From: Rothia nasimurium
GTDB taxonomy: Bacteria > Actinomycetota > Actinomycetes > Actinomycetales > Micrococcaceae
Assembly: GCF_014217215.1 (NCBI RefSeq)
Contig: NZ_CP056080.1
Coordinates: 2,170,001-2,234,000 of the forward strand
Length of the DNA: 64,000 nt
Direction of reading: 5' to 3'
Below are positions 53,355 to 61,561 of the stretch, piece by piece (position 1 is the stretch's first letter; every line of letters begins with the position of its first letter). Below the pieces are notes generated by a model. That model made no database searches. It saw only the letters and a program-made list of their open reading frames with translations, and was not told where the DNA came from. Made by a program: the position numbers and the translations under genes.

Positions 53355-55327
53355 TATCTCTTACTGTCAGTTGCTCTAGCAGTTTTTGCAATGGACACGC
53401 CGGTGATAGCTCCAACGCCGAGTGCAATGAGGATAAGTAGTAGCACAGGCCACTTCGGAGTTGACTTATTCAGGTTCACCACCGCAGTTGCACCATTCGC
53501 GGTGTTCGCACCCTCTGGAGCCACTACACCTGCCTGAGGGTTAATCCGGCCTTCAATATTCTTAGTTCCCTGAGCGTTCAGGACACTAGATTTGAGCTGC
53601 TGGTTCGTTTCCTCTACAACACGTGGGTCTTCAGCTTTAATTGAGCTGGTTTGAATCCATGTAGGGTTCTGTTCAATAGGAGTCTCTGTCGGCTCGGGAG
53701 CCTTCTCCTGCTCAATGACGGGTGTTACCTGCGCTTCAGTGGGGTCAGTGATCGGCGCAGGAATAGTTTCTACGCTCTCCGAAGGGGCAGGAAGAGGGAG
53801 CTCTTCAGTGTCCCCAGTGGGTTCTGCTGTTTCTACCGGCTCAGGTTCAGCTGGCAAATCAGGCTCCACAGGATCACCCGGTACCGGTTCCACAGGAAGA
53901 GTTGGGTCAGTAATAACCGGTGGTTGTGCCTCAGCTGGCACCACGTTAAATGTCTTCGATGCCAGCAACCGGCCCTGGAACTCTACCGGAATATTATCTT
54001 GGGAAGGCACAACAGCCTGAATCGAGTACTCCCCTGCTTCAAGCGAAGCAGTCTGCTTCAGAGTTACTTTCTCGAATGAGCTCCATAGGCTATCGCCGGT
54101 GGGGCGCGACAGCTCAATATCTTGGCTTGCAATAATTTCCCCACCTCGAACAAGTTGCAAGGTCACAGGGTAGTCCTTGTACGATGGCGCAAACTGGTCA
54201 CCTGAGATCTCGACAATGGCATCTTCCCCGGCAACAATACTGTCTACAGAAGTACCCAACTTAGCCACAGATTCACCCAAAACACCTAGCTGATCCGAAG
54301 CTGAAATCTGATTCTTCTCATCCTGCGCAACAACATTCACAGTAGCGCTCGTCATGTATGGGCTAGTAATCAGGTAAGCATTAAAAAAGCCATCGGCATC
54401 AGTAGTGACTTTGAGAGTCCCCGTTGCACTATCAAGGTCACCCGCTGAAGGTGTACTCCCTGCAGCCCACGTCGCAAAGGTAATACCAGGGATTGGGTTG
54501 TTGTTTTCGTCAAGAGCGCTCACCAGAACTTCAGAATTAGGCTCGTACCCTCCACCAGCGACAGGCATGACATACCCAGCCGCAGTGATCGGATACTGGA
54601 CTACAAGCAAGGGGCTGTATTCTTTTGTTCCATCAGCGACAACTACGCTCTGTAAAGTATCAATGACCTCGGCTCCGTTGACAAGCACAGGCTGATTCTT
54701 ATCATCCAAAAGCCTAATCTCTAAGGTGTACTTACCAGTCTTTTGTTCCTCCGGAACCGCACACTCAAAAGTTTGTACAGGAGATTCCCCACTAACAGAG
54801 CACTCTACTGGGTCCGCTTCAAGTTCTTGGGCAGGAATTAGAGAGGCTGTAATGTGTGTGCTTTCAGGAACATTCTCTACTGATCCCTTGAAGATCTCGC
54901 CAGGCTTGACATCAGCCGTATCAGCCTTAACTTTTAAGTCAATAGGGTCCGCAGGAGCTTCAGTAGGGCTCGTGCTGGGCAAAGGAGTAGTTTCAGAGGG
55001 AACAGCAGGCTGGTCATCTGCCGTGGGTATAGCCGCAGGTACATCTGTAATATCTGCCGAAGAATCATTTGCAACGGAAATATCCTGCGTTGCAGGGTCA
55101 GATGCGAAAATTGATTCAACTGCCTTAGTCGGTGTAACGGCACCGGTCTCACTCAATGTAGGTGTTGCAGATGCGTAGTCAACAGGTGAGGTTGAGTGCG
55201 AAAGAGTAGACGTGGATTCCTCCGGTAGAGGCGCGGCATTCGATGCTGGCATCCCTGCTGCCAGGAGAAGTGCCAGGGTAGTTGTCCCAGTGTTAAAAAT
55301 CAGCCGCTTAGGCATCTGTGATGTCAT
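53354..55327 (-). CDS. Secreted, C-terminally anchored protein of the secretion operon
   Basis: A 657-residue protein with an N-terminal signal peptide (LIFNTGTTTLALLLAAGMPA), a long Ser/Thr/Pro-rich stretch, beta-rich extracellular units resembling Ig/bacterial Ig-like folds (YTLEIRLLDDKNQPVLVNGA; AGEYSIQAVVPSQDN), a Pro/Glu-rich stalk, and a C-terminal membrane helix (WPVLLLILIALGVGAITGVS) with a basic tail. Starting at ATG 55327 places GAGGAAA correctly upstream. Its stop and the EssC start overlap (TAATG). No family recognised. The topology would suit an envelope-spanning or surface part of the secretion system. Confidence 0.65.
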   Translation of the reverse strand: MTSQMPKRLIFNTGTTTLALLLAAGMPASNAAPLPEESTSTLSHSTSPVDYASATPTLSETGAVTPTKAVESIFASDPATQDISVANDSSADITDVPAAIPTADDQPAVPSETTPLPSTSPTEAPADPIDLKVKADTADVKPGEIFKGSVENVPESTHITASLIPAQELEADPVECSVSGESPVQTFECAVPEEQKTGKYTLEIRLLDDKNQPVLVNGAEVIDTLQSVVVADGTKEYSPLLVVQYPITAAGYVMPVAGGGYEPNSEVLVSALDENNNPIPGITFATWAAGSTPSAGDLDSATGTLKVTTDADGFFNAYLITSPYMTSATVNVVAQDEKNQISASDQLGVLGESVAKLGTSVDSIVAGEDAIVEISGDQFAPSYKDYPVTLQLVRGGEIIASQDIELSRPTGDSLWSSFEKVTLKQTASLEAGEYSIQAVVPSQDNIPVEFQGRLLASKTFNVVPAEAQPPVITDPTLPVEPVPGDPVEPDLPAEPEPVETAEPTGDTEELPLPAPSESVETIPAPITDPTEAQVTPVIEQEKAPEPTETPIEQNPTWIQTSSIKAEDPRVVEETNQQLKSSVLNAQGTKNIEGRINPQAGVVAPEGANTANGATAVVNLNKSTPKWPVLLLILIALGVGAITGVSIAKTARATDSKR

Positions 55328-55352
55328 GTTTTCCTCTACGAGTGTGTGTGCT

Positions 55353-57173
55353 TTATTTGGTGTATTTTTCAAGCGTGTTGTTATACGTTCTGATAACGGC
55401 GATATCCTGGTTTACCAGCAAGGGCGTGATACCCGAAATTGACTGTACCTCTTCAGGCTCCATATAAACATTACCTAAATTACTGCTGCCCAAGGCGCCC
55501 TCACCAATAACAGTAATCGGCTCAATACCCTGTGCAATGAGATCGGCGTCCGCTCTACCGGTCTCAACATCAAACAGGTAGCCAGCATAAAGAGCAGAAC
55601 GCCCATCAGGCCCCCACAATAAATCTGGGTAGGCGGAGATACGCTCCTGAGTTGTTTCAATATATGAGAGCAGATTCCCAGACTCGGTATCGTAAAAAGC
55701 CACTGTAACCGGTGTCGTTGGAGCAACGCTATCGGGGTATGGAGACCAGATTGCCACAACTCTCTGGTGCCCAACAGAGACGATGCCAGCAAAAGGCAAA
55801 GACTCTTTAGGTGTTGCAAGCGGATAGGCAGAAATTTCTTGGCCCTGACTATCAGTTACCTTAATTTCGCCACCCAAGCTATAGCTCACGATATTCTGCC
55901 TAGAGAAAGCTCCAGGTACGAAGCCTGAAGGAATCTTTATCTCGTGGAATCCCTCGGAAGTAAAACGCCAGGCCTTGTACTGGTTGTTCTTTTCATCCTT
56001 AGCAGCAAAGAGAAGCTCATTCCCCGCCGCATACGGCTGTGCCCCAGCAGGGATTTGGGCGCTAAAAGGCTTATCTGCCCCCATACCTGAATTCCAACCA
56101 AAAGCAGTATCACCAATTGACCAGTAAATTCCAGGGTTACCACCAAAACTTGTCTGAGCAGACACTTCAACAGCCTGGTCAAGCGGAAAGTTAGCTACTT
56201 CCTCACCTGTTGCCGCAGAAAAGATAGTGAGTTTGCGACTTTCAAAAGAAAAGACATTCGCTACTGTGGAGAACACTTTGGCATCAGGACTTACCGGTTT
56301 GCTCCAATCAGGCTTTTCTTTGTAACCGGGAAAGCCTTGACCGCTATAGCCCGCCACAGGAAGCTTCTGTGTCAGAGATACAGCTAGTACTTCTCGTTCA
56401 TCTTGGGGTTTAGGCATCTCTGGGTTCAGTTCATTGGCAGCAAACACTATAGCTGCAATTGTTAAACAGCTTGCTCCAATAGTTAAGAACCCTTGACCAG
56501 CTGACTTAAAACTCTCAGAACGGCGTCTTTTACGCGCTACTTCTAGATGGTCTGAAACAGTCACTCGTGCAATCCCAGAGTCAGATTCACCGGAAGAAAT
56601 ATTCTCGAACGCTGGCTGGCCTACCGCCCTAGGGGGAAATACCCGACCCACAGGCGTTGAAATCTTGCCAGACCACTCTTCAGGGTAGAGAGGGAAAAAC
56701 CGTTTCTCTATCTTCAGAGGATCCTTGCCTACCCGCACGTCGAGAACCCTAGTATTACCAGCTTTATGGGGCCATGACTCAGATTCAACTTGCCCTTTAA
56801 AGCGAAAAGCCATCAACAGCGGCCTAATGCCAAGGCCAAGCAAACCGAAGAAGAAAGAAAAACCACGGGCGTAAGCATCCGAGAAATCACCCGGCTTAAG
56901 CGACTCAGCTCGAAGAGTTCTAATACCTACCAAGCGTTTCCCTGCGGTCTGCCCAGAAGACGCGTTCTGGGCGGCAAGAATCAAAGTATAAGCAAGCACA
57001 ATGAGCGCAACAGCTACACAGGTTAACCACCCCACTAGCAGGGACGGCTTAAACAAAAAGCTGATAACAAACCACAGCGCATACCCAGCAGGAGCTGCCA
57101 CAATCAGCAGGTCGACCAAGTAGGCGAGAGCCCGCTTATATAAGGGGGCAGGCACAAGCAAAAAACTATTCAT
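55353..57173 (-). CDS. RDD-family membrane protein with large extracellular beta-propeller-like domain
   Basis: A 606-residue protein. The N-terminus is an RDD domain with three helices (APLYKRALAYLVDLLIVAAP, then QNASSGQTAGKRLVGIRT). A Pro-rich cytoplasmic stretch follows, a fourth helix near residues 235-255 (GASCLTIAAIVFAANEL), and a ~350-residue outer domain of repeated strands (VFSFESRKLTIFSAATGEEV, IVAGGxx-like) suggesting a beta-propeller. RDD proteins are often encoded in actinobacterial type VII loci. Start ATG 57173 rather than TTG 57197 (GAAGG upstream). A hairpin separates it from the EsxA-like gene before it. Confidence 0.7.
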   Translation of the reverse strand: MNSFLLVPAPLYKRALAYLVDLLIVAAPAGYALWFVISFLFKPSLLVGWLTCVAVALIVLAYTLILAAQNASSGQTAGKRLVGIRTLRAESLKPGDFSDAYARGFSFFFGLLGLGIRPLLMAFRFKGQVESESWPHKAGNTRVLDVRVGKDPLKIEKRFFPLYPEEWSGKISTPVGRVFPPRAVGQPAFENISSGESDSGIARVTVSDHLEVARKRRRSESFKSAGQGFLTIGASCLTIAAIVFAANELNPEMPKPQDEREVLAVSLTQKLPVAGYSGQGFPGYKEKPDWSKPVSPDAKVFSTVANVFSFESRKLTIFSAATGEEVANFPLDQAVEVSAQTSFGGNPGIYWSIGDTAFGWNSGMGADKPFSAQIPAGAQPYAAGNELLFAAKDEKNNQYKAWRFTSEGFHEIKIPSGFVPGAFSRQNIVSYSLGGEIKVTDSQGQEISAYPLATPKESLPFAGIVSVGHQRVVAIWSPYPDSVAPTTPVTVAFYDTESGNLLSYIETTQERISAYPDLLWGPDGRSALYAGYLFDVETGRADADLIAQGIEPITVIGEGALGSSNLGNVYMEPEEVQSISGITPLLVNQDIAVIRTYNNTLEKYTK

Positions 57174-57212
57174 AGGTGAGGTGCCTTCAAAACGCAAAGA
57201 AAAGTAAAAGAA

Positions 57213-57258
57213 CAGACAAAGTTGGCGAAGATAAGTCCGTCCTTATCTCCGCCAACTT
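57213..57258 (-). terminator. Hairpin between the EsxA-like and RDD genes
   Basis: AAGTTGGCGGAGATAAG and CTTATCTTCGCCAACTT pair with about one mismatch and are followed on the minus strand by TGTCTGTTCTTTT. Probably a partial terminator that makes the EsxA-like protein more abundant than the downstream machine components (inference). Confidence 0.7.
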
Positions 57259-57309
57259 GGCAAACGTCCTATATAGACGCTGATATGGGTTTATATCCCG
57301 ATAACAATA

Positions 57310-57588
57310 TTAGGCGCCGTCAGCAGCCTTGAAGCGCTCAATGGTGCTCTTAAGATCCTGCTGGAAAGCCTGCAGGGCAGGAATGAGCTGGTGAGCCTTG
57401 GTGTTAAAGTCCTGGTAGTTGGTGCCGAACGCGCCACTGGATACCTCAGTGGAGAAGCCACCCTCGGGAGAAGTCAGGTGGTTGATGCGGTTGAGCAGGT
57501 TAGACAGCGATACTTCGAAGTCGGTTGCTGCAGTCTGCAGGTTAGCTGCTTCGGCTTCCATGGCTGCGTAATCAATCTTGATAGACAT
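57310..57588 (-). CDS. WXG100-family protein (EsxA-like)
   Basis: A 92-residue helical hairpin protein, the first gene of the type VII operon. Helix 1 (YAAMEAEAANLQTAATDFEV), a turn with SSGAFGTNYQDF (50-61) in place of the WXG motif, and helix 2 (LIPALQAFQQDLKSTIERF). There is no Trp. The C-terminal RFKAADGA gives FxxxD, equivalent to the YxxxD/E secretion signal, and is shared with the protein at 47916-48185. ATG 57588 has AAAGGTAG upstream. About 230 bp upstream to the csp terminator hold the operon promoter; I could not define it surely. Confidence 0.88.
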   Translation of the reverse strand: MSIKIDYAAMEAEAANLQTAATDFEVSLSNLLNRINHLTSPEGGFSTEVSSGAFGTNYQDFNTKAHQLIPALQAFQQDLKSTIERFKAADGA

Positions 57589-57824
57589 TAGGGGTGCTAC
57601 CTTTCTTTAGCCTGCAAACTCCCCTGGCTGGGACCAGGTGTTCCATCTGCAGCAAATAATGTTTTTCCTGTGGTGAGCGAATTCTAAGAACCGCTCACTG
57701 CGCTTCATCCTACCAACTCAGAACATTAAATCTAGCACGTTACGAGGTTATCCACAGTTAAATATTCGGCAAAAGGTATCCATCCAGCTAAACTACCAGG
57801 GACTGTAAGGTCTTTGGGGGACAC

Positions 57825-57870
57825 AAAAAGGTTCGGCCCCCGTCCGTAGTGGACAGGGGCCGAACCTTTT
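57825..57870. terminator. Terminator after the cold-shock gene
   Basis: AAAAGGTTCGGCCCC and GGGGCCGAACCTTTT form a strong stem with A/T runs at both ends. It is well placed to end the csp transcript on the minus strand. Confidence 0.93.
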
Positions 57871-57887
57871 ATCAGTTAGCGCAATGC

Positions 57888-58094
57888 TTAGCTGAGAACA
57901 GTGATGTTCGCGGCCTGCATGCCGCGATCGCTCTGCTCGGGATCGTAAGCAACTGAGTCGCCTTCTTCGAGTGAGCGATAGCCGTTTGAGTTAATCGCTG
58001 AGAAGTGAGCGAAAAGATCTGCTGAGCCGTCGTCGGGCTGGATGAATCCGTAGCCTTTTTCAGCGTTAAACCATTTTACAGTGCCAGTAGCCAT
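57888..58094 (-). CDS. Cold-shock protein (CspA family)
   Basis: A 68-residue single-stranded RNA/DNA-binding OB-fold protein that acts as an RNA chaperone. Full family pattern: [19 protein letters not shown] with RNP1 (KGYGFI) and DLFAHFSAI with RNP2-like residues, ending [17 protein letters not shown] precedes the ATG. A long AT-rich leader upstream may carry cold-responsive elements, but I could not identify them. Confidence 0.96.
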   Translation of the reverse strand: MATGTVKWFNAEKGYGFIQPDDGSADLFAHFSAINSNGYRSLEEGDSVAYDPEQSDRGMQAANITVLS

Positions 58095-58712
58095 GTGTTT
58101 TATTCCTTCTGGAAAATGCGCCCAAACCTCGAACGCTTAAGGTGTGCCCTCTCTTTTCCCAAGGAGATGAAACGCAAAACTAAAAAAACTAAAAGTCTAA
58201 ATACTTACTACACCAACCGGTGGGCACGTCTCTGGCTCTACAGTACCCCGGCAGCTTTGTATGTATTATGTGTCGCAAGTCTCTTTTGGTGCGGCATGCT
58301 CGCCCTGGCCACCACCCCACGCAACACCGTCGTCTGCGCGGGTTCCTTCGAACTTCGCGGGTTCCTCGCGCATCTGGAAGGAAACCGCGCATCTCGATGG
58401 GCGAAAGGTGCAGACGTGATGTCACAGTAGGTCATAAACGTTACGAGACGTCACAGCTTGGCACGAGCAAGACCGTCACCCTACCCTAAAAAAGATACAT
58501 CCATCACGAGCGATACGAGAGACCTGGCTCCACGACGATCGCAGCAACCACGCCAAGAACAAGAACCCGTATACATCAGCCGCCTATGTCAAGAGGCAAA
58601 AGGCACTTGACTGGGGCAAGGCACAGAACCGCCCCATTCGACTGTTCATAGAAGGGTTACAGCTTCGAGTTCCGGCGACGGTGCTACAGCCAGCTACCGA
58701 TGGGAGATACCC
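58095..58712. other. 618-bp region without an identified gene
   Basis: Lies between the divergent csp and acs genes and must hold both promoters. Two CGTCACAG/TGTCACAG octamers lie ~30 bp apart (near 58415-58425 and 58450-58457), upstream of acs. On the plus strand from about 58486 to the acs start a frame stays open and reads ETWLHDDRSNHAKNKNPYTS then AAYVKRQKALDWGKAQNRPI. It has no start codon or ribosome-binding site; it may be a gene remnant. No function is claimed. Confidence 0.4.
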
Positions 58713-60821
58713 TTGGGCGCACCTGCCAATTTTGTCTACACCGACCCCTTCAATCTCACGCCCAACCCGGCGCTCATCTCAGACGAGGCTCGCGTACAGT
58801 TCTGGGCCGGCCAGGCTAAAGCCCGCCTGACCTGGGGAGAGATGTTTGACGAAGCCAACCCTCACACCTTCGCCAAGCCGCAGAGCCTGGGCCTCGATGA
58901 TGAGGGTATCGAGCAGTTCACCGTGCCTGAGATTAAGTGGTTCGAGGGCGGCAAGCTCAACGTTGCCTACAACTGCGTAGACCGCCACGTCGAAGCGGGT
59001 AAGGGAGATAAGGTGGCCCTCTACTTCGAGGGTGAACCCGGTGACCGCGAGGCCATTACCTATGCCGAGCTGCAGCGTCGGATCGCTAAGGCAGCCCACG
59101 GCCTGGAGAAGCTGGGCGTCGGCAAGGGTGACCGTGTGGTGATTTACCTGCCGGTGATTCCCGAAACCATCATCTTCACGCTTGCCTGCGCCCGTATTGG
59201 CGCTATTCACTCCCTGGTTTTCGGCGGTTTCTCGGCTGAGGCCCTGAAGTTCCGTGTGGAAGATACCGGCGCTAAGGTGCTCATTACCACCGACGGGCAG
59301 AACCGCCGCGGTACCGTGGTTCCGGTCAAGGCCACCGCCGACGAAGCCTGCTCGGGTGAAAACAATATCGAGCACGTTATTGTGGTTGACCGCACCGCTG
59401 GCACCCCCGAAGCCCACGCCGCTGTGCCCTGGACCGAGGGCCGCGACGTCTGGTACCACGACCTGGTCGATAACCTACCCGACACCCACGATTACCAGCT
59501 CTTTGACGCTGAAACCCCGCTCTTTATCATCTACACCTCCGGCACCACCGGTAAGCCCAAGGGCTTGGTGCACACGTCCGCGGGCTACCTAACCCAAGTG
59601 GCCTACACCCACGCCCTGCTCTTTGACCTGCTCCCCGAGATTGAGGACGAGAGTGGTCAGCACCGCGTGGACGAGCTATCAACCGTCAACAACCCCGCCA
59701 AGGTCGAGAACACCGTTCACTGGTGCACCGCCGACCTGGCCTGGGTCACCGCCCACACCTACGAAATCTACGGGCCGCTGCTCAACGGCGTCACCGAAGT
59801 GATCTACGAGGGCACCCCCAACACCCCCACCTTCGAGCGCCATTTTGAGGTGCTTGAACGCTACGGGGTAACCAACTACTACACCGCCCCCACTCTGATT
59901 CGTTCCCTCATGGGTGCCTTCCCCGACGGCCCGCCCGCCGGTAAGTACAACCTCTCATCGGTACGCCTGCTGGGGTCGGTGGGCGAGTCCATCAACCCCG
60001 AGGCCTGGCGGTGGCTACGGACGCACGTGGGCGGGGGCACCGCGTCCTTCATCGACACCTGGTGGCAGTCCGAGACGGGCTCGACCGTCTGCTCGCCGCG
60101 TCCGCACGACCCCCAGTTCGCGCCCGCTGGCACCTTCGCGGACGACGCCCCCCACACCGCGTCCAAACCCGGCTGTGCGACACGGGCGGTTCCGGGTGTC
60201 TCAACCCGCGTGGTCGACGAGCACGGGACCGACGTTGAGCCCGGCCTGCAGGGCTTCATTGTAGTCGATAAGATTGGCCCGTCCATGGCCCGCACGGTCT
60301 GGGGCAACCCCCAGCGTTACCTTGATTCCTACTGGCGCCACTACGGCGAGCGCGGCTGGTTCCTGGCCGGTGACGGCGCCAAGGTCGATGACGAGGGCGA
60401 TGTCTATATTCTGGGCCGTATCGACGATGTTATTAACATTTCGGGCCACCGCCTGTCGACCATTGAGATTGAGTCTGCCCTGGTCACACATGAGGCTGTG
60501 GTAGAGGCCGGGGTCTGCCCGGTGGAGGACGAGCTGACCGGCCACCAGGCGGTTGCCTATGTGACCCTGTCTGAGGCCGGCCGTGCCCTGAGCGCCGAAG
60601 AGTTGAAGGCTGCTCTGACCAAGCATATCCGCCACGAGATTGGGCCGATTGCCAAGCCCAAGGACGTCATTGCGGTGGCTGATATTCCTAAGACCCGGTC
60701 GGGCAAGATTACCCGCCGCCTGCTTGGGGAGCTCTACCAGGGCCGGTCACTGGGCGATACCTCATCCCTGCAGAACGAGGAAGCTCTCGAAGCTATCGCC
60801 CAGGTGTTGGCAACCCGCTAA
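58713..60821 (+). CDS. acs: Acetyl-CoA synthetase
   Basis: A 702-residue AMP-forming enzyme making acetyl-CoA from acetate, ATP and CoA. Motifs include SLVFGGFSAEALKFRVEDTGAKV, the P-loop YTSGTTGKPKGLVH, DTWWQSETGS, DGAKVDDEGDVYILGRIDDVINISGHRLST, and the C-terminal KTRSGKITRRLL with the acetylatable, regulatory lysine. Length is slightly above the usual ~650. The start is TTG at 58713 with GGGAGA upstream. Confidence 0.95.
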   Translation: MGAPANFVYTDPFNLTPNPALISDEARVQFWAGQAKARLTWGEMFDEANPHTFAKPQSLGLDDEGIEQFTVPEIKWFEGGKLNVAYNCVDRHVEAGKGDKVALYFEGEPGDREAITYAELQRRIAKAAHGLEKLGVGKGDRVVIYLPVIPETIIFTLACARIGAIHSLVFGGFSAEALKFRVEDTGAKVLITTDGQNRRGTVVPVKATADEACSGENNIEHVIVVDRTAGTPEAHAAVPWTEGRDVWYHDLVDNLPDTHDYQLFDAETPLFIIYTSGTTGKPKGLVHTSAGYLTQVAYTHALLFDLLPEIEDESGQHRVDELSTVNNPAKVENTVHWCTADLAWVTAHTYEIYGPLLNGVTEVIYEGTPNTPTFERHFEVLERYGVTNYYTAPTLIRSLMGAFPDGPPAGKYNLSSVRLLGSVGESINPEAWRWLRTHVGGGTASFIDTWWQSETGSTVCSPRPHDPQFAPAGTFADDAPHTASKPGCATRAVPGVSTRVVDEHGTDVEPGLQGFIVVDKIGPSMARTVWGNPQRYLDSYWRHYGERGWFLAGDGAKVDDEGDVYILGRIDDVINISGHRLSTIEIESALVTHEAVVEAGVCPVEDELTGHQAVAYVTLSEAGRALSAEELKAALTKHIRHEIGPIAKPKDVIAVADIPKTRSGKITRRLLGELYQGRSLGDTSSLQNEEALEAIAQVLATR

Positions 60822-60856
60822 AGGCACCCGAACCGCCCCGCGCGTCCGCGTCCGTC

Positions 60857-60881
60857 TGCCCGCCTTGCGGGCGCCCCTTTG
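60857..60881 (+). terminator. Weak hairpin after acs
   Basis: GCCCGC-CTT-GCGGGC is followed by GCCCCTTTG. The stem is short and the T-run is poor, so function is uncertain. Confidence 0.35.
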
Positions 60882-60947
60882 TGTAGGTGAGCGCCTACCC
60901 GCCCTAAAATAAGGAGGGAACACACTCACCTACCATCGGGAGATTCC

Positions 60948-61556
60948 ATGCCAAGGTTCTCACGCGCGACCAAGACCGTGCTTGCCCTGCTTGCGGGCGG
61001 GGCAGCCATTATCGGTATTGGCGCCACCAACCACGCCGCCCCGACTCGTGTTGCGCCCCTGCTGGGCGGCTCGTCCGCGTCGTCGCAGAAGCAGGGCGGA
61101 CGTTCCTCCACCAGTTCGCAGATCAGCGGCAGTTCCAAGGAGTATGCCGAGATTTGCTACGACCCCGGCACCGGCCAGCGCCTTGAGAACTCCGAGTGTG
61201 AGGACGGCAGCGGCTCAGGTTCCAGCGGTGGCGGTACCGGGCGCTCCTACTGGGTTCCCTATTCTTCATCATCAACCCTGCCCAAGGTGGGTGAGAAGGT
61301 GGCAGGCGGTTCGGAGAGCCGCCCGTCCGATGGCACGATCTTCCGTAACCTGCCTTCGCAGGGCGGCGGGTTTGCCGAGTCTTTCCGCGAGTCAAAGAGC
61401 TCTTATACCGTGGAGAACTCGCAGGTGAAGTCGAGCCAGAGCGGGGACTCCTACGGCGGTTTCAACCGGGACGCTAACAAAGACACCACCACCAAGAAGA
61501 GTCGCGGCGGCTTTGGCGGCGGGTCGAAGACCGGCGGCGGAACCAAGGGAGGCTAA
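60948..61556 (+). CDS. DUF1190-like (YgiB-type) secreted protein
   Basis: A 202-residue protein with an N-terminal membrane/signal segment (TVLALLAGGAAIIGIGATNH), then Ser/Gly-rich low complexity. The central EICYDPGTGQRLENSECEDG resembles the conserved cysteine region of DUF1190/YgiB, followed by SYWVPY and GGFGGGSKTGGGTKGG. Identification rests mainly on that motif plus the neighbour: in enterobacteria ygiB precedes ygiC, a glutathionylspermidine-synthase-like gene, exactly as here (5-bp gap). The function of YgiB is not established. Confidence 0.65.
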   Translation: MPRFSRATKTVLALLAGGAAIIGIGATNHAAPTRVAPLLGGSSASSQKQGGRSSTSSQISGSSKEYAEICYDPGTGQRLENSECEDGSGSGSSGGGTGRSYWVPYSSSSTLPKVGEKVAGGSESRPSDGTIFRNLPSQGGGFAESFRESKSSYTVENSQVKSSQSGDSYGGFNRDANKDTTTKKSRGGFGGGSKTGGGTKGG

Positions 61557-61561
61557 GGCCA

